The notes under the pieces were generated by a model. That model made no database searches. It had not been told where the DNA came from and worked only from the letters and a program-made list of their open reading frames with translations. From Ischnura elegans (lineage: Eukaryota > Arthropoda > Insecta > Odonata > Coenagrionidae), in assembly GCF_921293095.1 (NCBI RefSeq), contig NW_025791724.1, positions 1-64,000 on the forward strand: a stretch of 64,000 nt of DNA, read 5' to 3'. Made by a program: the position numbers and the translations under genes. This document shows positions 47,501 through 61,150 of this stretch, in pieces; the stretch's first letter is position 1; each line of letters starts with the position of its first letter.

Positions 47501-47759
47501 TAAAGTCGCATATAATATCGTAAATTAAGCCAAGATTCAAGCGCAATGTGGTGAACATTTGCATAATTGGAATATAGAGTACTCTTGTACCTCAAAATAT
47601 CCACCAAAACGTACCTCATGATGCAGAGTCTTACGTGGTTTTCGACGATTTCCAAGCGATTTTAAACCAATATATCAAGTACGGATGTCACTGTTAACAT
47701 TCGTATGGCGAAGGAAATGATGTAGCAATCAGGAATTACTGAAAGAGGCAGTACAATCT

Positions 47760-49100
47760 GGGAAATGTTTGTGAGTTTGCCTTTGACGTTTGAAAAGTAA
47801 TTCCTCTACTACGTCCGATAACATTCCTTGGGCTCCGTTATGCTAACAGTTCGCTTTTAAAATCACATGTTAAGTTATCACAGCTTACCATTAAACTGCC
47901 CAAATTATTTACGTTATAATATCCCTGCCCTAATATTTACGTTATTCCGCTGCCAAGAAAAAATGAAATAGCACAAAAGGAATTACATTCCCACGAAAGG
48001 AACGTTAAGAATAACCAACGACGCCTGACGGTAGGAATGGGACGTGTAATCGTCAACATCGTTAATTGTTCTTTCATTGCACTTGCTAGACTTAGCATTG
48101 ACACGTATTACTAATCAAGATCTGCCAATTAAAATCACTTCACTCATGCAAATTTAAGGACGACGATATAACACGCTAAACACTTCCATTTAATTATTCC
48201 GTATTCACTAATGTGAAACCAGCAATCCGTTGCTAAGGAAAAAATTAGCGAAAAATATTCTTCCTTCCACTCTTTCGTCAACATTTCAAACAGTGCACAG
48301 TGCCTAACATACAAAGTGCAAGGGATAACCATCAACGCCTTAGCACAGAAAAGGCAAACAGTTTTAAATTAAGCCACGATTCACTCAACTTGTAACAATT
48401 AAGGACGCCACGAATAATTTCGGTTTTCTTAGGATACACAATTACACGTTGGGATCAATCAACCGTCATCATCGTCAAACAGTGAATTAATCACTACACA
48501 GTTTACTTTTCCACACGAAAGAGAAACGAAAGGAACAACACAGTCAACGAATACGAGCGTGAAAAGTGTTTAAATAAGTAATAGCGTACTTACTCGGCTC
48601 GCTGGTTGTGGATCACAGTATTCACCTGCACGGCTATCAGAATCGCTGTTTTCATCACACTATTGATTCTCGTGCATTTCACTCACTTTTCCTATACATC
48701 CATCGACACAGACACTTTCACTCATTTCCTCGCGTTTGCTGTGCGTCACAAAGAACACTACATAACCGGCGTTATGTGATTAACCACTGATAAACATGGA
48801 CTAATTATAACTGATAATAATTATTCGCGTCGTCTTCTCACGACAGCTACCGCTGATCGAGTAGTAATTCAGAATCCGCCGACAGATGGCGCGGGAGGCC
48901 TTTTCGCAGTCGCTCGCCGTGGACGTCCAGAGCGGAATTTGAAATATCGTCTCTCGGTGGGATTTCTATCCCGGATTGCGACTCGGCGCAAATATGCGAA
49001 CGCTAGCCACGATGAATGATTTATCGACTCATCCGCGGTCAATTGTCGTGAAATGCGGAAAAACAAATGTTGTCATTTACAACAATGAAACACCGCACTG
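47760..49100. repeat. Spacer tandem duplicate, unit 2
   Basis: The second copy of the 1.6-kb spacer unit, diverged by many substitutions and small indels. It ends with CTCF-like motif 3. GC-rich DNA at 49240-49390 resembles 45180-45310, so a larger old duplication may be involved. Confidence 0.8.
48879..48893 (+). promoter_or_regulatory. CTCF-like motif 3
   Basis: CCGACAGATGGCGCG contains AGATGGCGC, the best match of the four to the insect CTCF core AGRKGGCGC. Confidence 0.5.
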
Positions 49101-49499
49101 TATTCCAACGACGCGAAGCACGGAATATATGTAAATAATCCATTCATCAAACACAGTATCGTTTAAACGTACATGATCGGAACACGACCGCCTCGTAAAT
49201 GATCATCTGCCAGTGAAGTGACGACTGTCAAGCGGTGTCTTTCCTCCGCCCGCGATTTGCATTTCATTTCGGCGTTCGGAGGGAGCGGACCGCTTCGACT
49301 CCAGGCAGGAATACACTCCGTGCGGCTGACGATTCTCGGCATCGCGGGTGCAGGGCAGGGGGGCCGCGAGGCAGAGAACATCTCGGACGTAGGTGCTCGT
49401 CGCGATAACACGGATAAGCGGGGAAAGAACTCGGCTCGGTTATACCTTAGGTTAGGTGATTAGAAGTGATTCATTGATTAGCCGTAAATACCGGACCAT

Positions 49500-52400
49500 T
49501 TCATTAGCATATCGATTCCGCGACGAATGCAGTGAGCGATTTAACTGTTTGTCACCGTTCCTTCCTACTCTGAAAATGTTTCGTGCCCGAGTTGCTGCCC
49601 GCAGTTGTCCACGATTCAATTTTACATTTTCCCTAACGGTACCGTAAGTTCTTACTACATTTTTGCATGCCACGGTGAATGACAATCGTTCTCCAGTCTC
49701 TTTGCCATCGGAGTGAAGCGGAAATTACATCCTTTCGCGAGCGATCGAAGAATTTCCTTATGCGAATTAATTATTCCTCGTGAGTAGTCAGGTCTACTTT
49801 CCTTCCTCGATTGCACCCTACATACGTCAAATATCCTTCCTCTTCTCAATAAGTGATATCGTCACTGTCTGCCAGTGTCAACGACTTATCCTTAAACCGA
49901 ACTCCCATAGTTGTACATATTCGCAGTACACGAGAAAAGTTCGCAGATTTTCGGAGTATAGCCGTACATTTAGTCAGTAAAGGGAGAGAACCGATTAATT
50001 AATATCTCATGAGTAGGCAATCCACATTTCTCTACACTGTATTAAAACGCACGGAACGACTTAATCCGTAGCAATAAATTTCCGTGCCTTCTGCCTTGAG
50101 TATATGTTAATGAACACACTCGTCTCTTCCACAATGATTTTCAAAGCATAACTCAATTATTTGGAAAGCTTTTCGTGACATTGAGCAGTTTCGCTTGAGC
50201 GCTGAACGATATAGTTACCCTTAGTAACGAAGTTATTTGGTTTCCTGTTGGCTGTTTGCTACACATAAACATTTCAATGCAAGACGTAACGCGAGTACAG
50301 CAAATAATGGAAACTTTGCATCGCTAATTCTTTCAACGTTACGTGCGACGTAACATAGCAACCAACGGTGGAAAATCATGGAATTCGCTTATCAAAAATG
50401 CCACTTCTTGCAAGTACTGCTAATTTTTATTAATAGGGGAATGTTGTCTGCTTAATATAAATTGCCTCCCGAAGACATATAAGACACGGGAAAAAAAATT
50501 CTGTGGCCTGTAAGTTGACAAATAGCAATCCAATTTCATACACTTTACCCAAATCCTTTGCTGATTTCTACCAAATATTTTGATGTCCCTCGTGAACCGA
50601 AAACTTTGATAAATTTAGTCATAACTCCATAATTCTAACATAATTTTTTTTCGTGCACCGCATTGGAAACCATTCTTGCCATTGTGTTACTTCAGCATGT
50701 TAATTAGGAATGGTTTGCAAGGGAAATGCAGAAAAAGCGAGAATGTTATTGATATTCTCCCCTTCTTCGGTTACTAGTGAATGACTGCGTCTCGTATTAA
50801 TATACCATAAATTAACTAATAACAAGCTGGTCGCCTATTTCGCACTTGGCTGCGAACTGTCTGAGTATGGTTCCGCCGCCGCCGCTAGATGGTGCGGCGT
50901 GCTTCTCCCGGCGATTCACAGACTTTCTCTGCGCACATCGGCCGACGGAAAGGCGGCTACTGAAATAAGAAACATTCCTTCGGGTAACCGCGCGGGTGAG
51001 AAAATCCCAGAGCGCCTATTTTCCCCTTCATTAAATCACGGGAATGAAAGAAAATTCTAAAATGTGATGCATCATTCCCAATGCAGTCCCCCGTGACTTT
51101 GAAATAAATTTTTAGCCGTGGTGGACACGGAATATCGCAAACACCTTTTCCATACACACCGGAGTCGCGTTAAATGCCGGAATCGTCTAAAATTATGCTC
51201 CCTCGTCACGAGCATTTTCTTTCGTTGCAGTTGGAAAGTATTACTTGGCGAATCAGATTATTCAGCGTCCTTAGTGGAAGATGTATTTGTATCCCTCATT
51301 CTCTAATTCATTGATGAAGACTGTTTCAGAAAAAACCAGTGCGACGTAATCCATTTCGTGCAGTCAGTTATAAACATTTCCCTCCATACCGTTTCAAAGT
51401 TTTATTCGTCCACAAATTTTATGTAACGCACTCTCTCTTCGTGCGAAGTACCGCCACGTGGAAAGAATCCGGGGGTGGGGAAATTCTTGGGTCAACGAAG
51501 ACAACTTTCCTGGGAACCCGTGTGTGGGGTAGTTCCCACGCTTGGATCCGGGTGGTGGGGGACGGGTTCCCCCACCACGAACCTAAACGCAGCGAGTGGG
51601 GCAGGGGACGCCGGGAAGAAAAAAAGAAGTTCCAACGGGCGAATTTTTCAAAAGACGCAATGGCCTCCTTCGTTTGTTTCCCGTCGACGTAAAAAGTGAG
51701 TAAGTGTTTTCTATTCATGGCATCATTCAATACCTGCCGTATCGAAAGACTTGCAGGCGAGGATAATCACTCCAATGACAGCAACACATACTTTCATGGC
51801 ATAGCACCATTAAAAATGTTGGAAAGGTAATCGACTGCCATTAATGGAAGTAGGGTTTTGCAAGGCTTCGAGATAACGTGTAATACTTGAAAAAAAGAAA
51901 AAACGCTCAATGTATACCGTTCCTTCGTCAACAGTACACTTTCATTACTTTCACGCAATAGTCATGTCGAGGAATTTATCAATCAATGATCGGTGTACAC
52001 GTCCAATGAAGTGTTTCCATAGCGCAAGTGAAATTTTAGGGTTGGAAATATTTCCGTCGGGCATACGTTTCACGAAAGCAAATGCCAGTCGCCCGCCTGT
52101 ATGGGAACATGAAGGGGACTCTTGTTCCCACGGTCGGAAATGGTGGTGGGGGAAGGTACGTCTCCCCGACCGAGAAGCGGCAGCGTGTGACGTAAGCAAG
52201 TGTCGGTAGGGGAGAACTTTGAATCGAGGTCGGCTCCCTGCCAACGGACAGTTTTTTTGAAGGGGCGCACTATCGTTCGTCATTCCTCCACGTAAATGTT
52301 ACGAAATCGGTTCGCATCACAGGGGCAGTAATGCCACCTCATAATCGCAATTGGGAAAAAGAGTGAAGCGCGATAAGCGAGGAAGGATAATAATTTCCTA

Positions 52401-52540
52401 TTCCGTAATATAACTCGGAGTAAAACCACGAATTCCTGTCTCCGTGGCAGTGTGTTGGCATTGGGAGATAGATAAATGACATAAAGAAAAATGTATGAAT
52501 GTAGGGAAAAACATTTTTTGTTCCAAGAATGGTGAAAACG
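49500..52540. other. Spacer with motif 4 and a long hairpin
   Basis: No recognisable gene. It contains an X-box-like motif (50214-50228), CTCF-like motif 4 and a perfect 10-bp hairpin GTGGTGGGGG / CCCCCACCAC at 51552-51578 with a 7-base loop. GC-rich patches at 51430-51650 and 52080-52250 stand out from the AT-rich background. Confidence 0.5.
50882..50896 (+). promoter_or_regulatory. CTCF-like motif 4
   Basis: CCGCTAGATGGTGCG, the third exact copy of this 15-mer in the spacer, preceded by GCCGCCG. Confidence 0.4.
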
Positions 52541-52559
52541 ATTTTTTACACATTGCTTA

Positions 52560-53360
52560 ACCAACAAAGAGCATAACACCGTCAAGTCCGGAAAATGTAG
52601 ATGAAGAAATTGGAACGACAAGAATTATCTTTCTCAAATTAATTCCCTCGTTACGCATTACATAATCATCTTTTGCCAGAAAATTTCTTTGAAGAAGTAA
52701 ATGCATCCCTTGCGTTACATCGATCATTAAACAGTCGAAACAACAACAGGCGACATTTACCAATGGATTAAAGCTGAAACGAATCGCCATTACACCAACA
52801 AGCACACCGTTACGAAAGACATTTTTCATAAACACATTTTCAAAGATGGACCAAAAGATATAACGGAATTGAGAATTGCTTAAGCATAAAGGGACTGTTG
52901 TCTGGAAATGGTAACTATTCAACAGAAACAAAAGCAGATACAACCGCGAAGAAACCAGATCTTCCTTCGATTCTCAAGTCATGATAACTTTTTGAGGATT
53001 CGGTCATGTACTCGCCAACGGCCACACCACGTACAATTCACCGGTTCTCGTTCGATCACCGAAGTTAAACTACGTAGGGCACGGATAGTACTTGGACGGG
53101 TGACCGCCTGGGAATACCGGGTGCTGTTGGCATTACTTTTATTCTTCAACTTGTTTAAAAAAAATATTTTCAATCACCTACCGCGAGCAATGCAGAGCAG
53201 GAATATGCCGCGAAAATTTCTTTTGAGAAAGAAATGTCACTATGTGAAATATTTTCTACATATTTTATTCGCGTGTTTCAAGAGTGACATTAATGTAGCG
53301 TTGGAGAGGAAAGGCTTTGGGAAAAATCCATTTTCAGTCATTACTGCAATCACTTCCTCG
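52560..53360. repeat. Spacer duplicate R2 with inserted 5S block
   Basis: Paralogue of 43860-44540. The alignment is interrupted from 52924 to 53144 by a 221-bp block holding the variant 5S gene. TTCAAC occurs at both edges (52918-52923 and 53145-53150), like a target-site duplication. After it the alignment resumes at the AAAATATTTT tract. Confidence 0.7.
53014..53132 (+). rRNA. 5S rRNA gene, variant (possible pseudogene)
   Basis: A full-length 119-nt 5S. The 5' GCCAAC and 3' GTTGGC ends pair, and box C (GACGGGTGACCGCCTGGGAA) and the intermediate element (GGATAGTACTT) are well kept. It differs from the split copy at about a dozen positions, mainly GTTGAATAC to GTACAATTC and AAGCAACGTCGGGCCC to AAACTACGTAGGGCAC, which lie in helices II/III and box A. 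Box A damage suggests weak or no transcription, but a divergent expressed type cannot be excluded. It is the only uninterrupted 5S in the window. Confidence 0.7.
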
Positions 53361-53399
53361 GAATTTATTCCCTAATGCGAGAGTTTCGTTGATTCCGAT

Positions 53400-55049
53400 A
53401 TGTGGTGAATGAGAGAAATAGGTTTGGGAATAATTTTAATTTGCATGCCACGCGACATTTTCCTTCGATCCTCGGTTATCACAGCGGGATTACATACTCT
53501 AAAGGCATGGAAATCGGCTTCCGCTTCCCGGTGTCCATTGGGAGATGGCGTGCAGAGGGTTTTTCATTGAATTATTAGAAATAGTTTAAACTACCCAAGT
53601 AATTAATAACGGTCATTTTCAGAAAAGATAAGGTTTGAAGATTGTTATCATACCATCGATGTTCAACGGTACATCTCCCTAACCATCCCACGGTACGTTT
53701 TCGCGAAAGCACGAAATTTCGATGCTCGATCAACAATACGCCATTACCTTGGCAACGAGGCAAGACGAGAATCAACAACACAGGCGTACGGGTAATGACA
53801 GCGCAGCACTCATTGACGTGGAATTAGTTACATTTCTTGGTTAAACGTGGCATTCTCGGATGGTATAATACATTGTATCGTATGCTGGACTCATCGCCTG
53901 CCGTTTCACGGAACCGTGTCTCGGGAGGTGGTGCGCCCTAGTGGCAGTTGCGGAACTATCGGCTAGGATTCTTGCATCACGCAAGAACCTCACGGAATTT
54001 GAGTAAAAATTGTAGGTATTAAAACGCAATGTGGAAGTGGTACTCGTCGCAAACACTGTGACAAGTGTTCCCTAATGTGCAAGTGAAGTCCCCGTGTCGA
54101 TGTTGTCCCCGTGTTTGTGAAATGTATGGTAGAAGAAAGGCGGCGCAAAGTGAAGTGTTGGAAGGCGACAGAGGAAAAATTCGGAAAATAAATCCGTTAT
54201 TGCGTGTGACTGAGAAAATGTGTTAACGCGAAGAAATTGGTAGTGCATACTTTCATGTGAATGTGGTAATTATGTCGTTGCATTGCAAATACAACCAATA
54301 CATCATTTGTTTGTTCAGGCTGAAGTTGGCCGATGTGTAGGAGTTTGCTGATAAGAAAGGCAAACGATAGGGAAATGTGGGGCGTAATGCAGTGAATTCA
54401 TACATTAATTCTTTCCATAAATTACTGATCATGTTATTAGTTAAAGGCTGGGCGTCGTTAGGGAAATATAATTTTCATGGTTAAATGTTGGAATGAGCTG
54501 TTATGTTGTCAACGCTTCGAGAGTACACAAACTGTGTCATTATGGAAATTAGTTTGTTTTATGCAATTAAACTGGTCAGGAATAAGTGGTTTACCTTTCT
54601 TAGCATTTGAAAAGGTATGTGATGGAAATCGATACCCAAGGAGAGATATCATGATAGGTGAAGTTTGCAATTTGAAAACAAGTCTTAATTGTCGGGGCAT
54701 TATGCAGAATAACATTGCTATTTGATGTTCGGAAATTGTAAAACTTGACTGGAGTATGCGTTTTAGGAAGTGTATCAATGGAAGCGTTAGTCCATGGCGA
54801 TAGTTTGGGAATAGAATGATGATTGGGGGAATGTTGATATGTGCAGTTGTGGCATCAGGGCTTGGAGATTACATAATATGTGATATAAATGAAATTGTAA
54901 TGAGTCGTGCAATGAAACTCGTCAGGAATACGTGCATTAACTCTTCCTTCGTTTTAAAAGTGAACTGGTGTTAATCCGTGAAAGAACATAGTTTTGATAA
55001 GGGAACGGCAGACATTTGTGTGGCTGAGTAAATGAAATTCCAATTGTGA
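53400..55049. other. Spacer before satellite 2
   Basis: No gene recognised. A hairpin TTCTTGC-ATCAC-GCAAGAA lies near 53970. The last part (about 54990-55050) resembles the edge of the 345-bp satellite and is probably a decayed monomer. Confidence 0.5.
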
Positions 55050-58000
55050 TATTCAAAATTATTCATAAAAACCATAATTACCGAGGGATTCTGACGGGAT
55101 GCGTTCTAAAACGTTAACAATAGTAAAACATACATTAGTGTCGAGTTTCGTAGCGTTAGAGTAATTAGTTTAAAAAATATTCCGGTTGAAGTGACTGAAA
55201 TATTGCAGAGGCTAAATATTGAATAACAACATTATGTCCTATAGACAGTGAAAACCAGCGGATTCTGGTGGGACAAGTTTTAAAACAATAGGAGAGATAA
55301 GGCAATTGTCGGTGACGAGTGTCAGTGCGATTGAATCAATGGTTGAATTAATATGTTACAATGTGTGTATGACATAATGACATTAAATGTGTCATACTCA
55401 AAATTATTCATAAAAACCATAATTACCGAGGGATTTTGACGGGATGCGTTTTAAAACGTTAACAATAGTAAAACATACGTTAGTGTCGAGTTTCGTAGCG
55501 TTAGAGTAATTAGTTTAAAAAATATTCCAGTTGAAGTGACTGAAATATTGCACAGGCTAAATAATGAATAACAACATTATGTCCTATAAACAGTGAAAAC
55601 CAGCGGATTTTGGTGGGACAAGTTTTAAAACAATAGGAGAAATAAGGCAATTGTCGGTGACGAGTGTCAGTGCGATTGAATCAATGGTTGAATTAATATG
55701 TTACAATGTGTGTATGACATAATGACATTAAATGTGTCATACTCAAAATTATTCATAAAAACCATAATTACCGAGGGATTTTGACGGGATGCGTTTTAAA
55801 ACGTTAACAATAGTAAAACATACGTTAGTGTCGAGTTTCGTAGCGTTAGAGTAATTAGTTTAAAAAAATATTCCGGTTGAAGTGACTGAAATATTGCAGA
55901 GGCTAAATATTGAATAACAACATTATGTCCTATAAACAGTGAAAACCAGCGGATTTTGGTGGGACAAGTTTTAAAACAATAGGAGAGATAAGGCAATTGT
56001 CGGTGACGAGTGTCAGTGCGATTGAGTCAATGGTTTAATTAATATGTTACAATGTGTGAATGACAAAATGACATTAAATGTGTCACACTCAAAATTATTC
56101 ATAAAAACCATAATTACCGAGGGATTTTGACGGGATGCGTTTTAAAACGTTAACAATAGTAAAACATACGTTAGTGTCGAGTTTCGTATCGTTAGAATAA
56201 TTAGTTTTAAAAATATTCCAGTAGAAGTGCCTGAAAAATTGCAGAGGATAAATATTGAATAACAACATTATGTCCTATAAACAGTGAAAACCAGCGGATT
56301 TTGGTGGGACAAGTTTTAAAACAATAGAAGAAATAAGGCAATTGTTGGTGACGAGTGTCAGTGCGATTGAGTCAATGGTTTAATTGATATGTTACATTGT
56401 GTGTATGACAAAATGACATTAAATGTGTCACACTCAAAATTATTCATAAAAACCATAATTACCGAGGGATTTTGACGGGATGCATTTTAAAACGTTCACA
56501 ATAGTAAAACATACGTTAGTGTCGAGTTTCGTAGCGTTAGAATAATTAGTTTAAAAAATATACCGGTTGAAGTGACTGAAATATTGCAGAGGCTAAATAT
56601 TGAATAACAACATTATGTCCTATAAACAGTGAAAACCAGCGGATTTTGGTGGGACAAGTTTTAAAACAATAGAAGAAATAAGGCAATTGTCGGTGACGAG
56701 TGTCAGTGCGATTGAATTAATGGTTGAATTAATATGTTACAATGTGTGTATGACATAATGACATTAAATGTGTCATACTCAAAATTATTCATAAAAACCA
56801 TAATTACCGAGGGATTTTGACGGGATGCGTTTTAAAACGTTAACAATAGTAAAACATACGTTAGTGTCGAGTTTCGTAGCGTTAGAGTAATTAGTTTAAA
56901 AAATATTCCGGTTGAAGTGACTGAAATATTGCAGAGGCTAAATATTGAAAAACAACATTATGTCCTATAGACAGTGAAAACCAGCGGATTTTGGTGGGAC
57001 AAGTTTTAAAACAATAGGAGAGATAAGGCAATTGTCGGTGACGAGTGTCAGTGCGATTGAATGAATGGTTGAATTAATATGTTACAATGTGTGTATGACA
57101 TAATGACATTAAATGTGTCATACTCAAAATTATTCATAAAAACCATAATTACCGAGGGATTTTGACGGGATGCGTTTTAAAACGTTAACAATAGTAAAAC
57201 ATACGTTAGTGTCGAGTTTCGTAGCGTTAGAGTAATTAGTTTAAAAAATATACCGGTTGAAGTGACTGAAATATTGCAGAGGCTAAATATTGAAAAACAA
57301 CATTATGTCCTATAGACAGTGAAAACCAGCGGATTTTGGTGGGACAAGTTTTAAAACAATAGGAGAGATAAGGCAATTGTCGGTGACGTGTGTCAGTGCG
57401 ATTGAATGAATGGTTGAATTAATATGTTACAATGTGTGTATGACATAATGACATTAAATGTGTCATACTCAAAATTATTCATAAAAACCATAATTACCGA
57501 GGGATTTTGACGGGATGCGTTTTAAAACGTTAACAATAGTAAAACATACGTTAGTGTCGAGTTTCGTAGCGTTAGAGTAATTAGTTTAAAAAATATTCCG
57601 GTTGAAGTGACTGAAATATTGCAGAGGCTAAATATTGAATAACAACATTATGTCCTATAAACAGTGAAAACCAGCGGATTTTGGTGGGACAAGTTTTAAA
57701 ACAATAGGAGAGATAAGGCAATTGTTGGTGACGAGTGTCAGTGCGATTGAGTCAATGGTTTAATTAATATGTTACAATGTGTGTATGACAAAATGACATT
57801 AAATGTGTCACACTCAAAATTATTCATAAAAACCATAATTACCGAGGGATTTTGACGGGATGCGTTTTAAAACGTTAACAATAATAAAACATACGTTAGT
57901 GTCGAGTTTCGTAGCGTTAGAATAATTAGTTTGAAAAATATTCCGGTTGAAGTGACTGAAATATTGCAGAGGCTAAATATTGAAAAACAACATTATGTCC

Positions 58001-60190
58001 TATAGACAGTGAAAACCAGCGGATTTTGGTGGGACAAGTTTTAAAACAATAGGAGAAATAAGGCAATTGTCGGTGACGAGTGTCAGTGCGATTGAATGAA
58101 TGGTTGAATTAATATGTTACAATGTGTGTATGACATAATGACATTAAATGTGTCATACTCAAAATTATTCATAAAAACCATAATTACCGAGGGATTTTGA
58201 CGGGATGCGTTTTAAAACGTTAACAATAGTAAAACATACGTTAGTGTCGAGTTTCGTAGCGTTAGAGTAATTAGTTTAAAAAATATACCGGTTGAAGTGA
58301 CTGAAATATTGCAGAGGCTAAATATTGAAAAACAACATTATGTCCTATAGACAGTGAAAACCAGCGGATTTTGGTGGGACAAGTTTTAAAACAATAGGAG
58401 AAATAAGGCAATTGTCGGTGACGTGTGTCAGTGCGATTGAATGAATGGTTGAATTAATATGTTACAATGTGTGTATGACATAATGACATTAAATGTGTCA
58501 TACTCAAAATTATTCATAAAAACCATAATTACCGAGGGATTTTGACGGGATGCGTTTTAAAACGTTAACAATAGTAAAACATACGTTAGTGTCGAGTTTC
58601 GTAGCGTTAGAGTAATTAGTTTAAAAAATATTCCGGTTGAAGTGACTGAAATATTGCAGAGGCTAAATATTGAATAACAACATTATATCCTATAAACAGT
58701 GAAAACCAGCGGATTTTGGTGGGACAAGTTTTAAAACAATAGGAGAGATAAGGCAATTGTTGGTGACGAGTGTCAGTGCGATTGAGTCAATGGTTTAATT
58801 AATATGTTACAATGTGTGTATGACAAAATGACATTAAATGTGTCACACTCAAAATTATTCATAAAAACCATAATTACCGAGGGATTTTGACGGGATGCGT
58901 TTTAAAACGTTAACAATAATAAAACATACGTTAGTGTCGAGTTTCGTAGCGTTAGAATAATTAGTTTGAAAAATATTCCGGTTGAAGTGACTGAAATATT
59001 GCAGAGGCTAAATATTCAATAACAACGTTATGTCCTATAAACAGTGAAAACCAGCGGATTTTGGTGGGACAAGTTTTAAAACAATAGGAGAGATAAGGCA
59101 ATTGTCGGTGACGAGTGTCAGTGCGATTGAATTAATGGTTGAATTAATATGTTACAATGTGTGTATGACAAAATGACATTAAATGTGTCATACTCAAAAT
59201 TATTCATAAAAACCATAATTACCGAGGGATTTTGACGGGATGCGTTTTAAAACGTTAACAATAGTAAAACATACGTTAGTGTCGAGTTTCGTAGCGTTAG
59301 AGTAATTAGTTTAAAAAATATACCGGTTGAAGTGACTGAAATATTGCAGAGGCTAAATATTGAAAAACAACATTATGTCCTATAGACAGTGAAAACCAGC
59401 GGATTTTGGTGGGACAAGTTTTAAAACAATAGGAGAAATAAGGCAATTGTCGGTGACGAGTGTCAGTGCGATTGAATTAATGGTTGAATTAATATGTTAC
59501 AATGTGTGTATGACAAAATGACATTAAATGTGTCATACTCAAAATTATTCATAAAAACCATAATTACCGAGGGATTTTGACGGGATGCGTTTTAAAACGT
59601 TAACAATAGTAAAACATACGTTAGTGTCGAGTTTCGTAGCGTTAGAGTAATTAGTTTAAAAAATATTCCGGTTGAAGTGACTGAAATATTGCAGAGGCTA
59701 AATATTGAAAAACAACATTATGTCCTATAGACAGTGAAAACCAGCGGATTTTGGTGGGACAATTTTAAAACAATAGGAGAAATAAGGCAATTGTCGGTGA
59801 CGAGTGTCAGTGCGATTGAATGAATGGTTGAATTAATATGTTACAATGTGTGTATGACATAATGACATTAAATGTGTCATACTCAAAATTATTCATAAAA
59901 ACCATAATTACCGAGGGATTTTGACGGGATGCGTTTTAAAACGTTAACAATAGTAAAACATACGTTAGTGTCGAGTTTCGTAGCGTTAGAGTAATTAGTT
60001 TAAAAAATATTCCGGTTGAAGTGACTGAAATATTGCAGAGGCTAAATATTGAATAACAACATTATGTCCTATAAACAGTGAAAACCAGCGGATTTTGGTG
60101 GGACAAGTTTTAAAACAATAGGAGAAATTAGGCAATTGTCGGTGACGAGTGTCAGTGCGATTGAATTAATGGTTTAATTAATATGTTACA
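55050..60190. repeat. 345-bp satellite array, about 15 monomers
   Basis: Tandem monomers at 55061, 55406, 55751, 56097, 56442, 56787 and so on every 345 bp. Each carries the 12-bp palindrome CGTTTTAAAACG. Linked variants (ATACCGG or TTCCGG, GAAAAAC or GAATAAC, GACGTGTGTC, GAGTCAATGGTTTA, AATAATAAAACA) show a three-monomer unit of 1035 bp repeated at about 57122-58157 and 58157-59192. It is unrelated to the 359-bp satellite. No coding potential. Confidence 0.96.
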
Positions 60191-61150
60191 CTCCCTGGCT
60201 GTCGACATGAAATTCCTAGGGTCAAACTCAATATTATTTATAAAAACCATAATTACCGAGGGATTTTGATGGGAGACATTTTAAAACGTTCTTAAAGTGA
60301 AAACAGACATTATTGAGGAGTATCATAGTCTCTGAATGAATACTTTCAAAATACGCCATTTTTTGGGTTGAAAGTAAGCGAAGACTGAATTTTCAATATC
60401 AGCATTATGTCATATGAACAGTAAAAACCAGTGGATTTTGATGGGACCGGTTTTAAAACGACAAGAAAATTAAGACAAATATTCGTGACAAGTGTCAGTG
60501 CAACGGAGTAAATAGTTTTAAAAATGTGTTACAGTTGCTAATGAGTTAATCAAATTTCCATTTTCATACTCAAAATTATTTCTAAAAACCATAATTACCG
60601 TGGGATTTGGACGGGAGACGTTTCAAAACTTAGGTGTATTCAAAAAGAACATTATAGCGGAGTTCCGTAGCCACAGAATGAATACTTTGAAAAATATCCC
60701 ATATTATGTGTCTGACAGCAAATGCTGATTTTTCAATATCAACGTTATGTCATATGAACAGTAAAAACCAGTGAATTTTGATGGGACCGGTTTTAAAACG
60801 ACAAGGAAATTAAGGCAATTATTCGTGACTAGTGTCAGTGCGACTGATTCCATGGTTTAAGAAATATATTGTAATCCGTTGCTGACAAAAACAAATTTCC
60901 AATGCCATACTCCAAATTATTCATAAAAAGCAATAATTACAGAGGGATTTGGACGGGAGACGTTTTAGAACGTTAACATAAATTGAAACAAACATTATCG
61001 TGGACCTTCAGTGCGACGGAATTGAAAATTTCAACAATGTTCCATGCTCTGTGCCCGTCACATTGCAAAGTGTCCGTTTAAACTCAACAAGTGAGCGTGG
61101 AAACCACACTTCCGGTCGGATTTTCATGAGGCACGTTTTAAAACGTGCAG
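60191..61150. repeat. Diverged edge of the 345-bp satellite
   Basis: Three decayed monomers, near 60235, 60575 and 60925, keep the CATAATTACC-GTGGG/GAGGG and GTTTTAAAAC motifs with many substitutions. Sharp loss of identity at about 60190 marks the limit of homogenisation. Confidence 0.85.

Noticed and set aside
53933-53947. CTCF-like site GCGCCCTAGTGGCAG
   Set aside because: The core lacks two bases compared with the consensus and does not belong to the repeated 15-mer set.
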